A stretch of 9,699 nucleotides of DNA from contig JAEMSB010000124.1 of assembly GCA_016463045.1 (NCBI GenBank), forward strand, positions 1 through 9,699. The letters are read 5' to 3'. The notes under the pieces are model-generated. The model saw only the letters and a program-made list of their open reading frames with translations. It was not told the origin of the DNA and did no database searches. Both the position numbers and the translations under genes were made by a program. Positions 1 to 6,843 of the stretch are shown piece after piece. Position 1 is the stretch's first letter, and each line of letters opens with the position of its first letter. Source of the stretch: Niveispirillum sp. (GTDB lineage Bacteria; Pseudomonadota; Alphaproteobacteria; Azospirillales; Azospirillaceae).

Positions 1-13
1 GCAGTCGCCGCCG

Positions 14-43
14 GAGCGGTTTCCGATTAACCGGAAACCGCTC
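14..43 (-). terminator. Hairpin spanning the copA stop codon, possible 3' end signal
   Basis: A perfect 12-bp inverted repeat (GAGCGGTTTCCG / CGGAAACCGCTC) with a 6-base loop. The copA stop codon TAA lies in the loop, so one arm is coding and the other is downstream. There is no run of T after the stem on the minus strand, so it is not a textbook intrinsic terminator. It could end or stabilise the copA message. The position suggests a 3' signal; termination itself is inference. Confidence 0.4.
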
Positions 44-2402
44 TACCGCCCGCCCGCCACCCGCGCAGCAGCAAAGCGTTGCACACCACACAGACGCTAG
101 ATGCCGCCATGGCGGCCCCCGCCAGCATGGGGTTCAGCAGGCCCGCCATGGCCAGCGGCACGCCCACCAGATTGTAGATGAAGGCCCAGAACAGGTTCTG
201 ACGTATCTTCGTGACGGTGCGGCGGGACACGGCGATGGCATCGGCCACCAGAGCCGGGTCGCCGCGCATCAGCGTGATGCCCGCCGCCCGCATGGCGATA
301 TCGGTGCCGGTGCCCATGGCGATGCCGATATCGGCGGCGGCCAGGGCGGGGGCATCATTGATACCGTCGCCGACCATGGCCACCACACGGCCCCCCGCCT
401 TCAGCCGGGCCAGCGCCTGCCCCTTATCCTGCGGCAGCAATTCCGCCAGAACCTCATCCACACCCAAGGCCGCCGCCGCCGCGGCCGCCGCCCCGGCATT
501 ATCGCCAGTCAGCATGATGGTCCGCACGCCCAGCGCCTTCAGCCGGGCAATGGCCGCCGGTGCTGTCTGCTTAACCTTGTCACCAAAGGCGATCAGACCC
601 AAAACCCGTCCATCGGCAGCCAGCCAGGACAGGCTATGCCCTCGCGCCGTCAGTCCCCGCGCCACGGTGTCCAGCGCCGCGATCTCCACCCCACGCTCTG
701 CCATCAGACGACCATTGCCCAGCAGCAGGGCACGACCGTCCAGCATGCCCTCCACCCCCAGGCCGGGCAGGGCGCGGATGGCCTCCGCCGCCGTGACATC
801 CGCCATAGCATCACGCACGGCGTGCGCCAGGGGGTGGAGGCTGCCGGCCTGAAGCGCGGCGGCAAGGCGCAGGACCGTATCCTTGTCCGTGCCAGTGACC
901 GGCTGTACCGCCACGATGGCGGGCCGGCCTTCGGTCAGGGTGCCGGTCTTGTCGAAGGCCACGACGCCGATATCACGCGCCCGTTCCAGCGCCTCTGCAT
1001 CGCGGATCAGGATACCTGCCCGCGCGGCAGCGCCGGTCCCCACCATCAGGGCCGTCGGCGTCGCAAGACCCAGGGCACAGGGACAGGCGATGACCAGCAC
1101 GGACACGGCATTGATCATCGCCGCCTCCACCCCGGCCCCGGCCAACAGCCAGCCTGTCAGGGTCAGCAGTGCCAGGATCAGGATGACCGGGACGAACACG
1201 GCACTAACCTTGTCCACAATCCGCTGGATCGGGGCCTTGGCCGCCCCCGCTTCCTCCACCATGCGGATGATGCGGGACAGGGTACTTTCGGCGCCCAGGG
1301 CGCCCGCCGTCACCGCGATGAACCCGTCCAGGTTCATCGACCCGCCCGTCACCGCCGCCCCCACACCCTTTGCAACCGGCAGGCTTTCGCCCGTAATCAT
1401 GCTTTCATCCAGATGGGTGGCGCCCTCCAAGATGGTTCCGTCCACGGGCACCTGCTCACCGGCCCGCACCAGCGCCACATCGCCGCGCCGCAGTTCCGCG
1501 ATGGGCAGCGTCACCTCCGCCCCATCGCGGCGCACCCGTGCCACCTGCGGACGCAGTTCCATCAGCGCCTCAATGGCGGCCCCCGTCTTGCGCTTGGCCC
1601 GCGCCTCCAGCCAGCGGCCCAGCAGCAGCATGGCGACAATGGTGGCCGACGCCTCATAGTAAAGGTGCGGCGCATGCCCTTCATGGGCGGTCAGGGCCAT
1701 CCAGCCTGACAGGCCCCACCCCGCCAGCGTGCCCAGCACCACCAGCACATCCATATTGGCAGCACCGTGGCGTACAGCGTTCCACGCACCAGCATAGAAG
1801 GGCCAGCCCAGCCCGAACTGCACCAGCGAGCCCAACAGCAACTGCACCCAGACCGGCAGCACCGGCCTACCCAGCATGGGCAGCAGCAGCGGAACCGCCA
1901 GCAGCAAGGCCAGTGCTGCCCGCGCGCCCTCCCCCATCAGCGGCTCCCACACCGCCGTAGAAAGCGGTGTGGCATCCTCCGCCACCGCCGGAGATGCCCC
2001 ATAACCCGCCGTCGTCACCGCCGCGATCAGGTCAGCCTCGGCCACGTCCGCGGCATCGATCAGGGCAGTACCCGTCGCCTGGGAGATTTTCACATCGATA
2101 ACGCCGGGTACGGCCCGCAGCGCCTTTTCCACCCGCCCGACACAGCCGGCACAGCGCAGTCCTGTCAGCTTCAGGCGCAGCGGTTCGACCAGCGGGGTAT
2201 AGCCGGCGGCACTGATAGCAGCCACCACAGCCGCCGGCATTTTTACGTCCGCATCAGCAGACGGGGTCACCATCACGCGCCCGCTGGCCAGATTGATGCT
2301 GACACCGGCCACGCCGGACAGTTTGCCGACCGCCTTCTCTACCCGGCCAACGCAGGAAACACAGTTCATGCCCTTCACAGGCAGGGACAGAATTGCAGAC
2401 AT
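27..2402 (-). CDS. copA: Copper-exporting P1B-1-type ATPase CopA
   Basis: A 791-residue inner-membrane pump that uses ATP to move Cu(I) out of the cytoplasm. Two N-terminal heavy-metal-associated domains carry GMNCVSC (Cys14, Cys17) and GLRCAGC (Cys84, Cys87). About eight membrane helices follow. The actuator loop has TGES (337-340), helix 6 has the CPC metal site (440-442), the phosphorylated aspartate is Asp484 in DKTGTLT, the nucleotide-domain His-Pro is 523-524, and TGDN (632-635) and GDGIND (678-683) complete the P-domain. Helix 7 shows N736-x6-Y743-N744-x4-P749 and helix 8 M765-x2-S768-S769, the known Cu(I) signature. The length is normal. The ATG at 2402 lies just before the first metal-binding domain, after GGGGG at short spacing. 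Oddities are an eight-alanine run at 638-645 and a CVVC (771-774) in helix 8. Copper control is indicated by the CueR-type promoter upstream. No copper chaperone or cueR gene lies in the window. Certain as to family. Confidence 0.97.
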   Translation of the reverse strand: MSAILSLPVKGMNCVSCVGRVEKAVGKLSGVAGVSINLASGRVMVTPSADADVKMPAAVVAAISAAGYTPLVEPLRLKLTGLRCAGCVGRVEKALRAVPGVIDVKISQATGTALIDAADVAEADLIAAVTTAGYGASPAVAEDATPLSTAVWEPLMGEGARAALALLLAVPLLLPMLGRPVLPVWVQLLLGSLVQFGLGWPFYAGAWNAVRHGAANMDVLVVLGTLAGWGLSGWMALTAHEGHAPHLYYEASATIVAMLLLGRWLEARAKRKTGAAIEALMELRPQVARVRRDGAEVTLPIAELRRGDVALVRAGEQVPVDGTILEGATHLDESMITGESLPVAKGVGAAVTGGSMNLDGFIAVTAGALGAESTLSRIIRMVEEAGAAKAPIQRIVDKVSAVFVPVILILALLTLTGWLLAGAGVEAAMINAVSVLVIACPCALGLATPTALMVGTGAAARAGILIRDAEALERARDIGVVAFDKTGTLTEGRPAIVAVQPVTGTDKDTVLRLAAALQAGSLHPLAHAVRDAMADVTAAEAIRALPGLGVEGMLDGRALLLGNGRLMAERGVEIAALDTVARGLTARGHSLSWLAADGRVLGLIAFGDKVKQTAPAAIARLKALGVRTIMLTGDNAGAAAAAAAALGVDEVLAELLPQDKGQALARLKAGGRVVAMVGDGINDAPALAAADIGIAMGTGTDIAMRAAGITLMRGDPALVADAIAVSRRTVTKIRQNLFWAFIYNLVGVPLAMAGLLNPMLAGAAMAASSVCVVCNALLLRGWRAGGRAVSG

Positions 2403-2451
2403 GATACCCCCGAACCAGAGCAGGCCGGATCAGACAAGCATGGTGGAAAGT

Positions 2452-2468
2452 GCTGGTCATTGACCAGC
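2452..2468. repeat. 17-bp palindrome in the copA leader
   Basis: GCTGGTCA and TGACCAGC are perfect 8-base arms around a single central T. It lies about 50 bases upstream of the copA start codon and about 35 bases downstream of the CueR-type promoter, so it would be in the untranslated leader. The one-base centre favours a protein-binding DNA site over an RNA hairpin. No regulator is recognised; it does not look like the G-tract CsoR operator. Confidence 0.5.
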
Positions 2469-2500
2469 CGCAATCCATGCCCCTCCGGCAATGTCTCAGG

Positions 2501-2531
2501 GTTCTGAACCTTCCCACAATGGGAAGGTCAA
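2501..2531 (-). promoter_or_regulatory. CueR/MerR-type copper-responsive promoter of copA
   Basis: On the minus strand TTGACC (2531-2526) serves as -35. It is followed by a 19-base spacer and CAGAAC (2506-2501) as a weak -10. The spacer holds the dyad ACCTTCCC-5-GGGAAGGT (2508-2528). The over-long spacer with a CCTTCC/GGAAGG dyad between -35 and -10 is the hallmark of MerR-family activation and closely resembles the E. coli copA promoter bound by CueR. Transcription would start near 2494, leaving a leader of about 90 bases before copA. The regulator gene is not in the window. Confidence 0.85.
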
Positions 2532-2541
2532 GAGGGATTCT

Positions 2542-4119
2542 TCATGGGGCGATGAGATGCCGGACCAGCGGTGGTTCGGTGCCGAGGTGGAAGCCACGCA
2601 CCGCGTCTTGATCCTCCCGGTCGGCATGGGTGACGCGTTCATGCTGGCGCAGATGTTCCAGCCAGCTTTCCAGGACGAAGCTTTCGACCATGCGGCCCGG
2701 CTCGGCGGCATCCTCATACAGTGCCCAGCTGATGGCGCCATCGCGGTGACGGATGCGGCGCAGGGTGCGCATCACGCGGGTGAAGTCGGCCTTGCGGGCC
2801 GGGTCGATCAGATATTCCACCGTGATCATCACCGGGCCCCGGTCGGTCGGGCTGTCCACCGCCACGATGGGCGAGGGCCAGTGCGAGGAGGGCGCAATAT
2901 TGCCGGCCATATCACCCTTGATCTGCCAGCGCAGGGCCAGACCCAGGGCCAGCACCATGCCGGATGCGGCGATCAGCATGGTGTCGAGAATGCCCAGATG
3001 CCCAGCGGCAAAGCCCCAACCGGCACTACCCGCCGCCATCGATCCCTGGAAAACTAGAAGATTGATGGCGAGCGCGCGGGCCTTCACCCAGCTGGGGGCC
3101 GCGGTCTGTGCGGCGACATTGAAGCTGGACAGCATGGTGATCCAGGCCATGCCGGCCATGGCCATGCAGGATGCCGCCTGCGCGAAATTATGTGCGAAGG
3201 CCAGGGCGGCGCTGACGGCGGCGAAAAGCAGGGTGGCCGCCACGGTCAGGCCATTGGCCGACAGCACCTTGCGCACATGCGGCAGCAATACGGCCCCGAC
3301 AATAGCACCCGCCCCCATGCTGCCCAGCAGCGCGCCATATTCGGCGGCACCCAGGCCCAGTTCGCGGCGGGCGATGATGGGCACAAAGGCCCAGAGCGCG
3401 CTGGCAAACACGAAGAACCCGACCGACCGGATCAGAACCGTGCGCAGGGCCGGGGAATGGCGGACATAGCGGGCGCCGGCCCGCAGAGCACCGGTGAAAT
3501 GCTCCGCCGGCAGGGTGGCAGGCTTCGCATCGCGCTTCCAGGCGATCAGCACGATCCAGACACCCAGCACCGAAAGGGCGTTCAGCGCGAACACTGCCGC
3601 CGGCCCCGCCGCCGCAATGATGAAGCCGCCAAGCGCCGGACCGATGGCGCGGGAGATATTGATACCCAGACTGTTCAGCGAGATCGCTTCCGGCAGGGCT
3701 GTTTTAGGTACCAGTTCCGGCACGATGGCCTGAAAGGCCGGGGCCGAAAGGGCCGCCCCGGTGGCCAGCGCGAAGGTCAGGCCCAGTAGCAGGCCCGGCC
3801 CCGTCAGCCCCTGAAAGGTAGCCAGGGCCAGCAGCCCGGCGCAGATCAGCGCCCAGAGCTGCGCCAGGATCAGCAGCTGGCGACGGTCGACAATATCGGC
3901 CAGCGCACCACCGGGCAGGGCGAACAGGAACATGGGCAGGGTGGTGGCCGCCTGGACCAGGGCCACCATGATGGGCGCATCCGATAGGCTGGTCATCAGC
4001 CAGCCGGCCCCGGCATCATGCATCCAGGTCCCGACATTCGACACGATGGTGGCAATCCACAGCGCTCGGAACAGGGGCAGCCGCAAGGGGCTTTGCGTCG
4101 GGCTGTGGGTATCCGCCAT
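2542..4119 (-). CDS. MFS exporter (EntS/MFS_3 type) with C-terminal ABM-like domain
   Basis: A 525-residue inner-membrane transporter, probably a proton-driven drug or metabolite exporter. The N-terminus has the family's typical stretch with SNVGTWMHDAGAGWLMTSL (27-45), and the MFS motif A appears as GGALADIVDRR (70-80). About 10-12 helices run to residue 398. Residues 412-525 form a soluble cytoplasmic tail. It begins SHWPSP and contains VEYLIDPARKADF and ESFVLESWLEHLRQHERVT, which resemble the antibiotic-biosynthesis-monooxygenase (ABM) ferredoxin-like fold. I know this fusion from other EntS-like proteins of about 530 residues, so it is probably normal for the subfamily. The ATG shares one base with the doxX-like stop (TGATG), with AAGG nine bases upstream. 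It is the last gene of the five-gene unit, so the substrate may be a product or toxin linked to the neighbouring hydrolases; that is inference. Confidence 0.9.
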   Translation of the reverse strand: MADTHSPTQSPLRLPLFRALWIATIVSNVGTWMHDAGAGWLMTSLSDAPIMVALVQAATTLPMFLFALPGGALADIVDRRQLLILAQLWALICAGLLALATFQGLTGPGLLLGLTFALATGAALSAPAFQAIVPELVPKTALPEAISLNSLGINISRAIGPALGGFIIAAAGPAAVFALNALSVLGVWIVLIAWKRDAKPATLPAEHFTGALRAGARYVRHSPALRTVLIRSVGFFVFASALWAFVPIIARRELGLGAAEYGALLGSMGAGAIVGAVLLPHVRKVLSANGLTVAATLLFAAVSAALAFAHNFAQAASCMAMAGMAWITMLSSFNVAAQTAAPSWVKARALAINLLVFQGSMAAGSAGWGFAAGHLGILDTMLIAASGMVLALGLALRWQIKGDMAGNIAPSSHWPSPIVAVDSPTDRGPVMITVEYLIDPARKADFTRVMRTLRRIRHRDGAISWALYEDAAEPGRMVESFVLESWLEHLRQHERVTHADREDQDAVRGFHLGTEPPLVRHLIAP

Positions 4120-4532
4120 CAGAATCGGCCTTTGCGATGGGTCAGGATGGCGGCCAGGATCAAGCCGCCGACCAGCCCGACATGTTCCAGAAAGGTGTTG
4201 CGCTCATGAAAGCGGGCCATGGGATCGGCCACGGTCCAGAACGGATGGGCAATCAGAGTGGCCAGCGCCGTGAACACACCCAACGCCCCTGCCCCCAACC
4301 AGGCAAACCGCCCCGTGATGAGCGCCGCCGACCCGCCCAACTGCACGATCAGGGTGGCGATGACAGTTACCCAGGCCGGCTCCAGCCCGAAATGCGCGGC
4401 CTCTACCAGGGCACCGTCAATATCCAGCAGCTTGGCGACACCGCTGCTCCAGAAAGGCAGGGTCAGCAGGATGCGGCCCGCGATGTTGAGCTTAGGACTT
4501 TCCAACAGGGCGGCGATGGGGGCGGGGGCCAT
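4119..4532 (-). CDS. DoxX family membrane protein
   Basis: A 137-residue integral membrane protein with about four helices (approximately 18-36, 52-72, 78-96, 114-131). Family features are GRILLTLPFWSSGVAKL near the start, the second-helix region with QLGGSAALITGRF, and HPFW followed by FLEHVGLVGGL. DoxX-type proteins are small membrane partners of quinone-linked redox or detoxification systems, but most members have no defined reaction. The reading frame opens 31 codons further upstream inside the amidohydrolase gene. I chose the ATG at 4532 because it sits one base after the amidohydrolase stop (TGAGATG) and is followed directly by family-like sequence. This arrangement implies translational coupling. 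The gene overlaps the MFS gene by one base. Confidence 0.88.
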   Translation of the reverse strand: MAPAPIAALLESPKLNIAGRILLTLPFWSSGVAKLLDIDGALVEAAHFGLEPAWVTVIATLIVQLGGSAALITGRFAWLGAGALGVFTALATLIAHPFWTVADPMARFHERNTFLEHVGLVGGLILAAILTHRKGRF

Positions 4533-4533
4533 C

Positions 4534-6486
4534 TCACACCGCCCAGCAGCCGCAGCCGAACGCACCCCAAAACCCCGCCTCGTCCGCTGCCGGTGCAGGG
4601 CTAGCGTAAGCGGCAGCATGGTCATGACCGTGGACGGCGCAGGACGACGCGCAGCCGCAGAGCGACGCCATCTTCAAGAGCTTGCCATCCTTGTCCCGCG
4701 CCGGCTGCCAATAGCCGCCAAAGGTGCGGACGGGCGACCAGTCGGGCATGGGCTTGGGCAGATCGGGGGCCAGATCGCGGTAGTCGCCCGCGCCATGCAC
4801 GACCTTACCCCCCAGCAGGGTCAGAACGGAGGTGATGTGCGGGATCTCGCTTTCCGCCACGCTGAAATAGTCATCCGACAGGACGATCAGGTCGGCCAAC
4901 TGCCCCGCCTTCACCTGCCCCTTCTTGCCCTGCTCATTGGAGAACCAGGTATTGGCCTCCGTCCACAGACGCAGGGCCGTTTCCCGGTCCAACCGGTTGG
5001 CGGGCGGATACAGGTTGGTGCCGCCCACGGTTCGGCCCGTCACCAGCCAAGACAGCGACACCCAGGGGTTATAGGAGGCGACCCGCGTGGCATCGGTACC
5101 GGCGCCCACGGGGATGCCCGCCGCCATCATCTTCGCGATGGGCGGCGTCGCCTCGGCGGCCTTGGCGCCATAGCGTTCGACGAAATACTCACCCTGATAG
5201 GCCATGCGGTGCTGAACCGCGATTCCACCACCCAGCGCCGCGATGCGGTCGATATTGCGCTGGTCGATGGTTTCGGCATGGTCGAAGAACCAGTGCAGCC
5301 CGTTGAAGGGCACGTCGCGGTTCACCTTCTCAAACACATCCAGCGCGCGGGTGATGGTCTCGTTATAGGTGGCGTGCAGCCGCCAGGGCCAGCGGTTCTC
5401 CGCCAGCAGTCGGACCACAGGTTCAAGGTCGGTTTCCATGTTGGGCGGCATCTCTGGCCGTTCCACCCGGAAATCCTCAAAATCGGCAGCGGAATAGACC
5501 AGCATCTCGCCAGCGCCATTATGGCGGTAGGTATCGTCCCCCTGCCCCGGCGTCACCTGTTTGGCCCAGCCGGAAAAATCCGCCAGTTCCTGCTTCGGCT
5601 TCTGCGTGAACAGGTTGTAGGAGATGCGCAGCGTCAGCTCGCCATCGCCATGCAGCTTCTCGATGATGGCGTAATCGTCGGGATAATTCTGGAACCCGCC
5701 GCCGGCATCGATAACCCCGGTGACGCCCAGCCGGTTCATCTCCCGCATGAAATGGCGGGTGGAATTCAGCTGGTACTCCGGCGGCAGCTTCGGCCCCTTG
5801 GCCAGCGTCGCATATAGGATGGTGGCGTTCGGTTTGGCCAGTAGCAGGCCCGTCGGCTCCCCATTCTGATCGCGCTGAATCTCACCGCCCGGCGGGTTGG
5901 GCGTATCGCGGGTATAGCCGACGGCGCGCAGGGCCGCCCGGTTCAACAGGGCGCGGTCATAGAGATGCAGGATGAAGACCGGCGTGTCGGGGGCCGCCTG
6001 GTTGATCTCATCCAGGGTCGGCAACCGCTTTTCAACGAACTGATGTTCGGTGAAGCCGCCGACGATGCGCACCCATTGCGGCGGCGGCGTCACCTCGGCC
6101 TGCTTCTTAAGCATGGCCATGGCGTCGGCCAGGGTCGGCACCCCGTCCCAGCGCAGTTCCATATTGTAATTCAGGCCGCCCCGGATGATGTGCATATGGC
6201 TGTCGATCAGGCCGGGGATGACGCGGCGGCCCTTGGCATTGATCAGGGTCGCATCGGGGCCGGCAGCGGCGCGCACCTCCGCTTCCGTGCCCACGGCCAG
6301 GATACGCCCGTCGCGGATGGCAACCGCTTGGGCCTGCGGATTGGCGCGGTCCAGCGTTGTGACCTTGGCATTGGTAAGGATCAGGTCCTTGGTCGGCATG
6401 GCGGCTTTCCCCGGATCGGCCAGAAAAGGTGTCATCAGCAGGGACGCAGCCCCGGCCAGTGTGGTACGGCGGTCCGGCCCGGTCAT
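4534..6486 (-). CDS. Tat-exported metal-dependent amidohydrolase (YtcJ/Amidohydro_3 type) with Cys/His-rich tail
   Basis: A 650-residue hydrolase of the amidohydrolase superfamily. The N-terminus PDRRTTLAGAASLLMTPFLA is a twin-arginine-type signal, so the enzyme probably acts folded in the periplasm. Metal-ligand candidates are His97 and His99 in LIDSHMHI, His371 in RLHATYNE, His403 in FFDHAETI, and Asp465 in GAGTDATR. The composite beta-sandwich is seen around residues 34-95 and again at GQLADLIVLSDD (529-539). This fits the YtcJ/N-substituted formamide deformylase branch; the substrate is unknown. The end is unusual: CGCASSC (610-616), then VHGHDHA, then GCGCWAV at the terminus, giving five Cys and three His in 41 residues. 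The ATG at 6486 overlaps the XapX stop (ATGA), has AGGA nine bases upstream and places the RR motif correctly. An earlier start 17 codons upstream would bury the signal. Confidence 0.88.
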   Translation of the reverse strand: MTGPDRRTTLAGAASLLMTPFLADPGKAAMPTKDLILTNAKVTTLDRANPQAQAVAIRDGRILAVGTEAEVRAAAGPDATLINAKGRRVIPGLIDSHMHIIRGGLNYNMELRWDGVPTLADAMAMLKKQAEVTPPPQWVRIVGGFTEHQFVEKRLPTLDEINQAAPDTPVFILHLYDRALLNRAALRAVGYTRDTPNPPGGEIQRDQNGEPTGLLLAKPNATILYATLAKGPKLPPEYQLNSTRHFMREMNRLGVTGVIDAGGGFQNYPDDYAIIEKLHGDGELTLRISYNLFTQKPKQELADFSGWAKQVTPGQGDDTYRHNGAGEMLVYSAADFEDFRVERPEMPPNMETDLEPVVRLLAENRWPWRLHATYNETITRALDVFEKVNRDVPFNGLHWFFDHAETIDQRNIDRIAALGGGIAVQHRMAYQGEYFVERYGAKAAEATPPIAKMMAAGIPVGAGTDATRVASYNPWVSLSWLVTGRTVGGTNLYPPANRLDRETALRLWTEANTWFSNEQGKKGQVKAGQLADLIVLSDDYFSVAESEIPHITSVLTLLGGKVVHGAGDYRDLAPDLPKPMPDWSPVRTFGGYWQPARDKDGKLLKMASLCGCASSCAVHGHDHAAAYASPAPAADEAGFWGAFGCGCWAV

Positions 6487-6731
6487 GCGTTCCGGTCCTG
6501 GTCGCCGGGCAGGCGGCCCATCACGTGCTTGGCACAATCCTCGCGCAGATAAGCGGTCACCGCCTCACCCGCATAAAGACGCTTGGCCAGCGGCACGATC
6601 TGTTCCCCCAACAGGATGCCCAGAAGCCCGATCAGCGCAATGGTCGGCGGCGCCGGGGAGCGCACATTCAGCAGGCTGTAGATGACGCCGACCAGCAGGC
6701 CAGCCCCCAGCGACAGGAGATAGGGCTTCAT
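6483..6731 (-). CDS. XapX domain membrane protein (DUF1427)
   Basis: An 82-residue small membrane protein. Residues 1-45 match the XapX domain as I know it: LSLGAGLLVGVIYSLLNVRS (6-25), then PAPP, then IALIGLLGILLGEQ, forming two membrane helices around a short RSPAPP turn. The remaining 37 residues form a polar tail that ends CAKHVMGRLPGDQDRNA. No reaction is known for the family; it is often found beside hydrolases and LysR regulators. GGGGAG lies eight bases upstream of the ATG. Its stop overlaps the amidohydrolase start by four bases (ATGA), so the two are almost certainly co-translated. Confidence 0.88.
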   Translation of the reverse strand: MKPYLLSLGAGLLVGVIYSLLNVRSPAPPTIALIGLLGILLGEQIVPLAKRLYAGEAVTAYLREDCAKHVMGRLPGDQDRNA

Positions 6732-6779
6732 GGGAATGGCTCCCCGGTTGGGTGGAGGAAAGAAAGTGCGGGATTACCC

Positions 6780-6813
6780 TCACCCTCCCAAGCCTTCCAG
6801 CTTAGGAGGGTGA
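6780..6813 (-). repeat. Intercistronic hairpin between the cysteine hydrolase and XapX genes
   Basis: Outer arms TCACCCTCC and GGAGGGTGA (9 bp) are followed inward by AAGC/GCTT, leaving a six-base loop. The only non-complementary position (6789/6804) is C-A on the plus strand but becomes a G-U pair in minus-strand RNA, so the transcript can form an uninterrupted 14-bp stem. It lies 30 bases beyond the hydrolase stop. No U-run follows, so it may be a processing, stabilising or partial-termination element that sets different levels of the first gene and the rest. Confidence 0.55.
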
Positions 6814-6843
6814 CGGAACAAGAACAGCCGTCTACGGGGAAAA

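Noticed and set aside
636..1709. Plus-strand open frame of 357 codons opposite copA
   Set aside because: Shadow of copA: low-complexity His/Arg/Gln-rich translation, no ribosome binding site or family motif.
4533..4625. Upstream extension of the DoxX protein (31 extra codons)
   Set aside because: The added sequence is read from the amidohydrolase tail in another frame and is not DoxX-like. The ATG at 4532 follows the stop by one base.
4219..5817. Long plus-strand open frame of 532 codons opposite the amidohydrolase and DoxX genes
   Set aside because: It is the antisense shadow of strongly supported genes in high-GC DNA. Its translation is rich in Arg, Gln, His and Gly with no recognisable motif.
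6487..6537. Upstream extension of the amidohydrolase (17 extra codons)
   Set aside because: It overlaps XapX further and puts an Arg-rich stretch before the Tat signal. The ATG at 6486 has a better ribosome binding site and the ATGA overlap.
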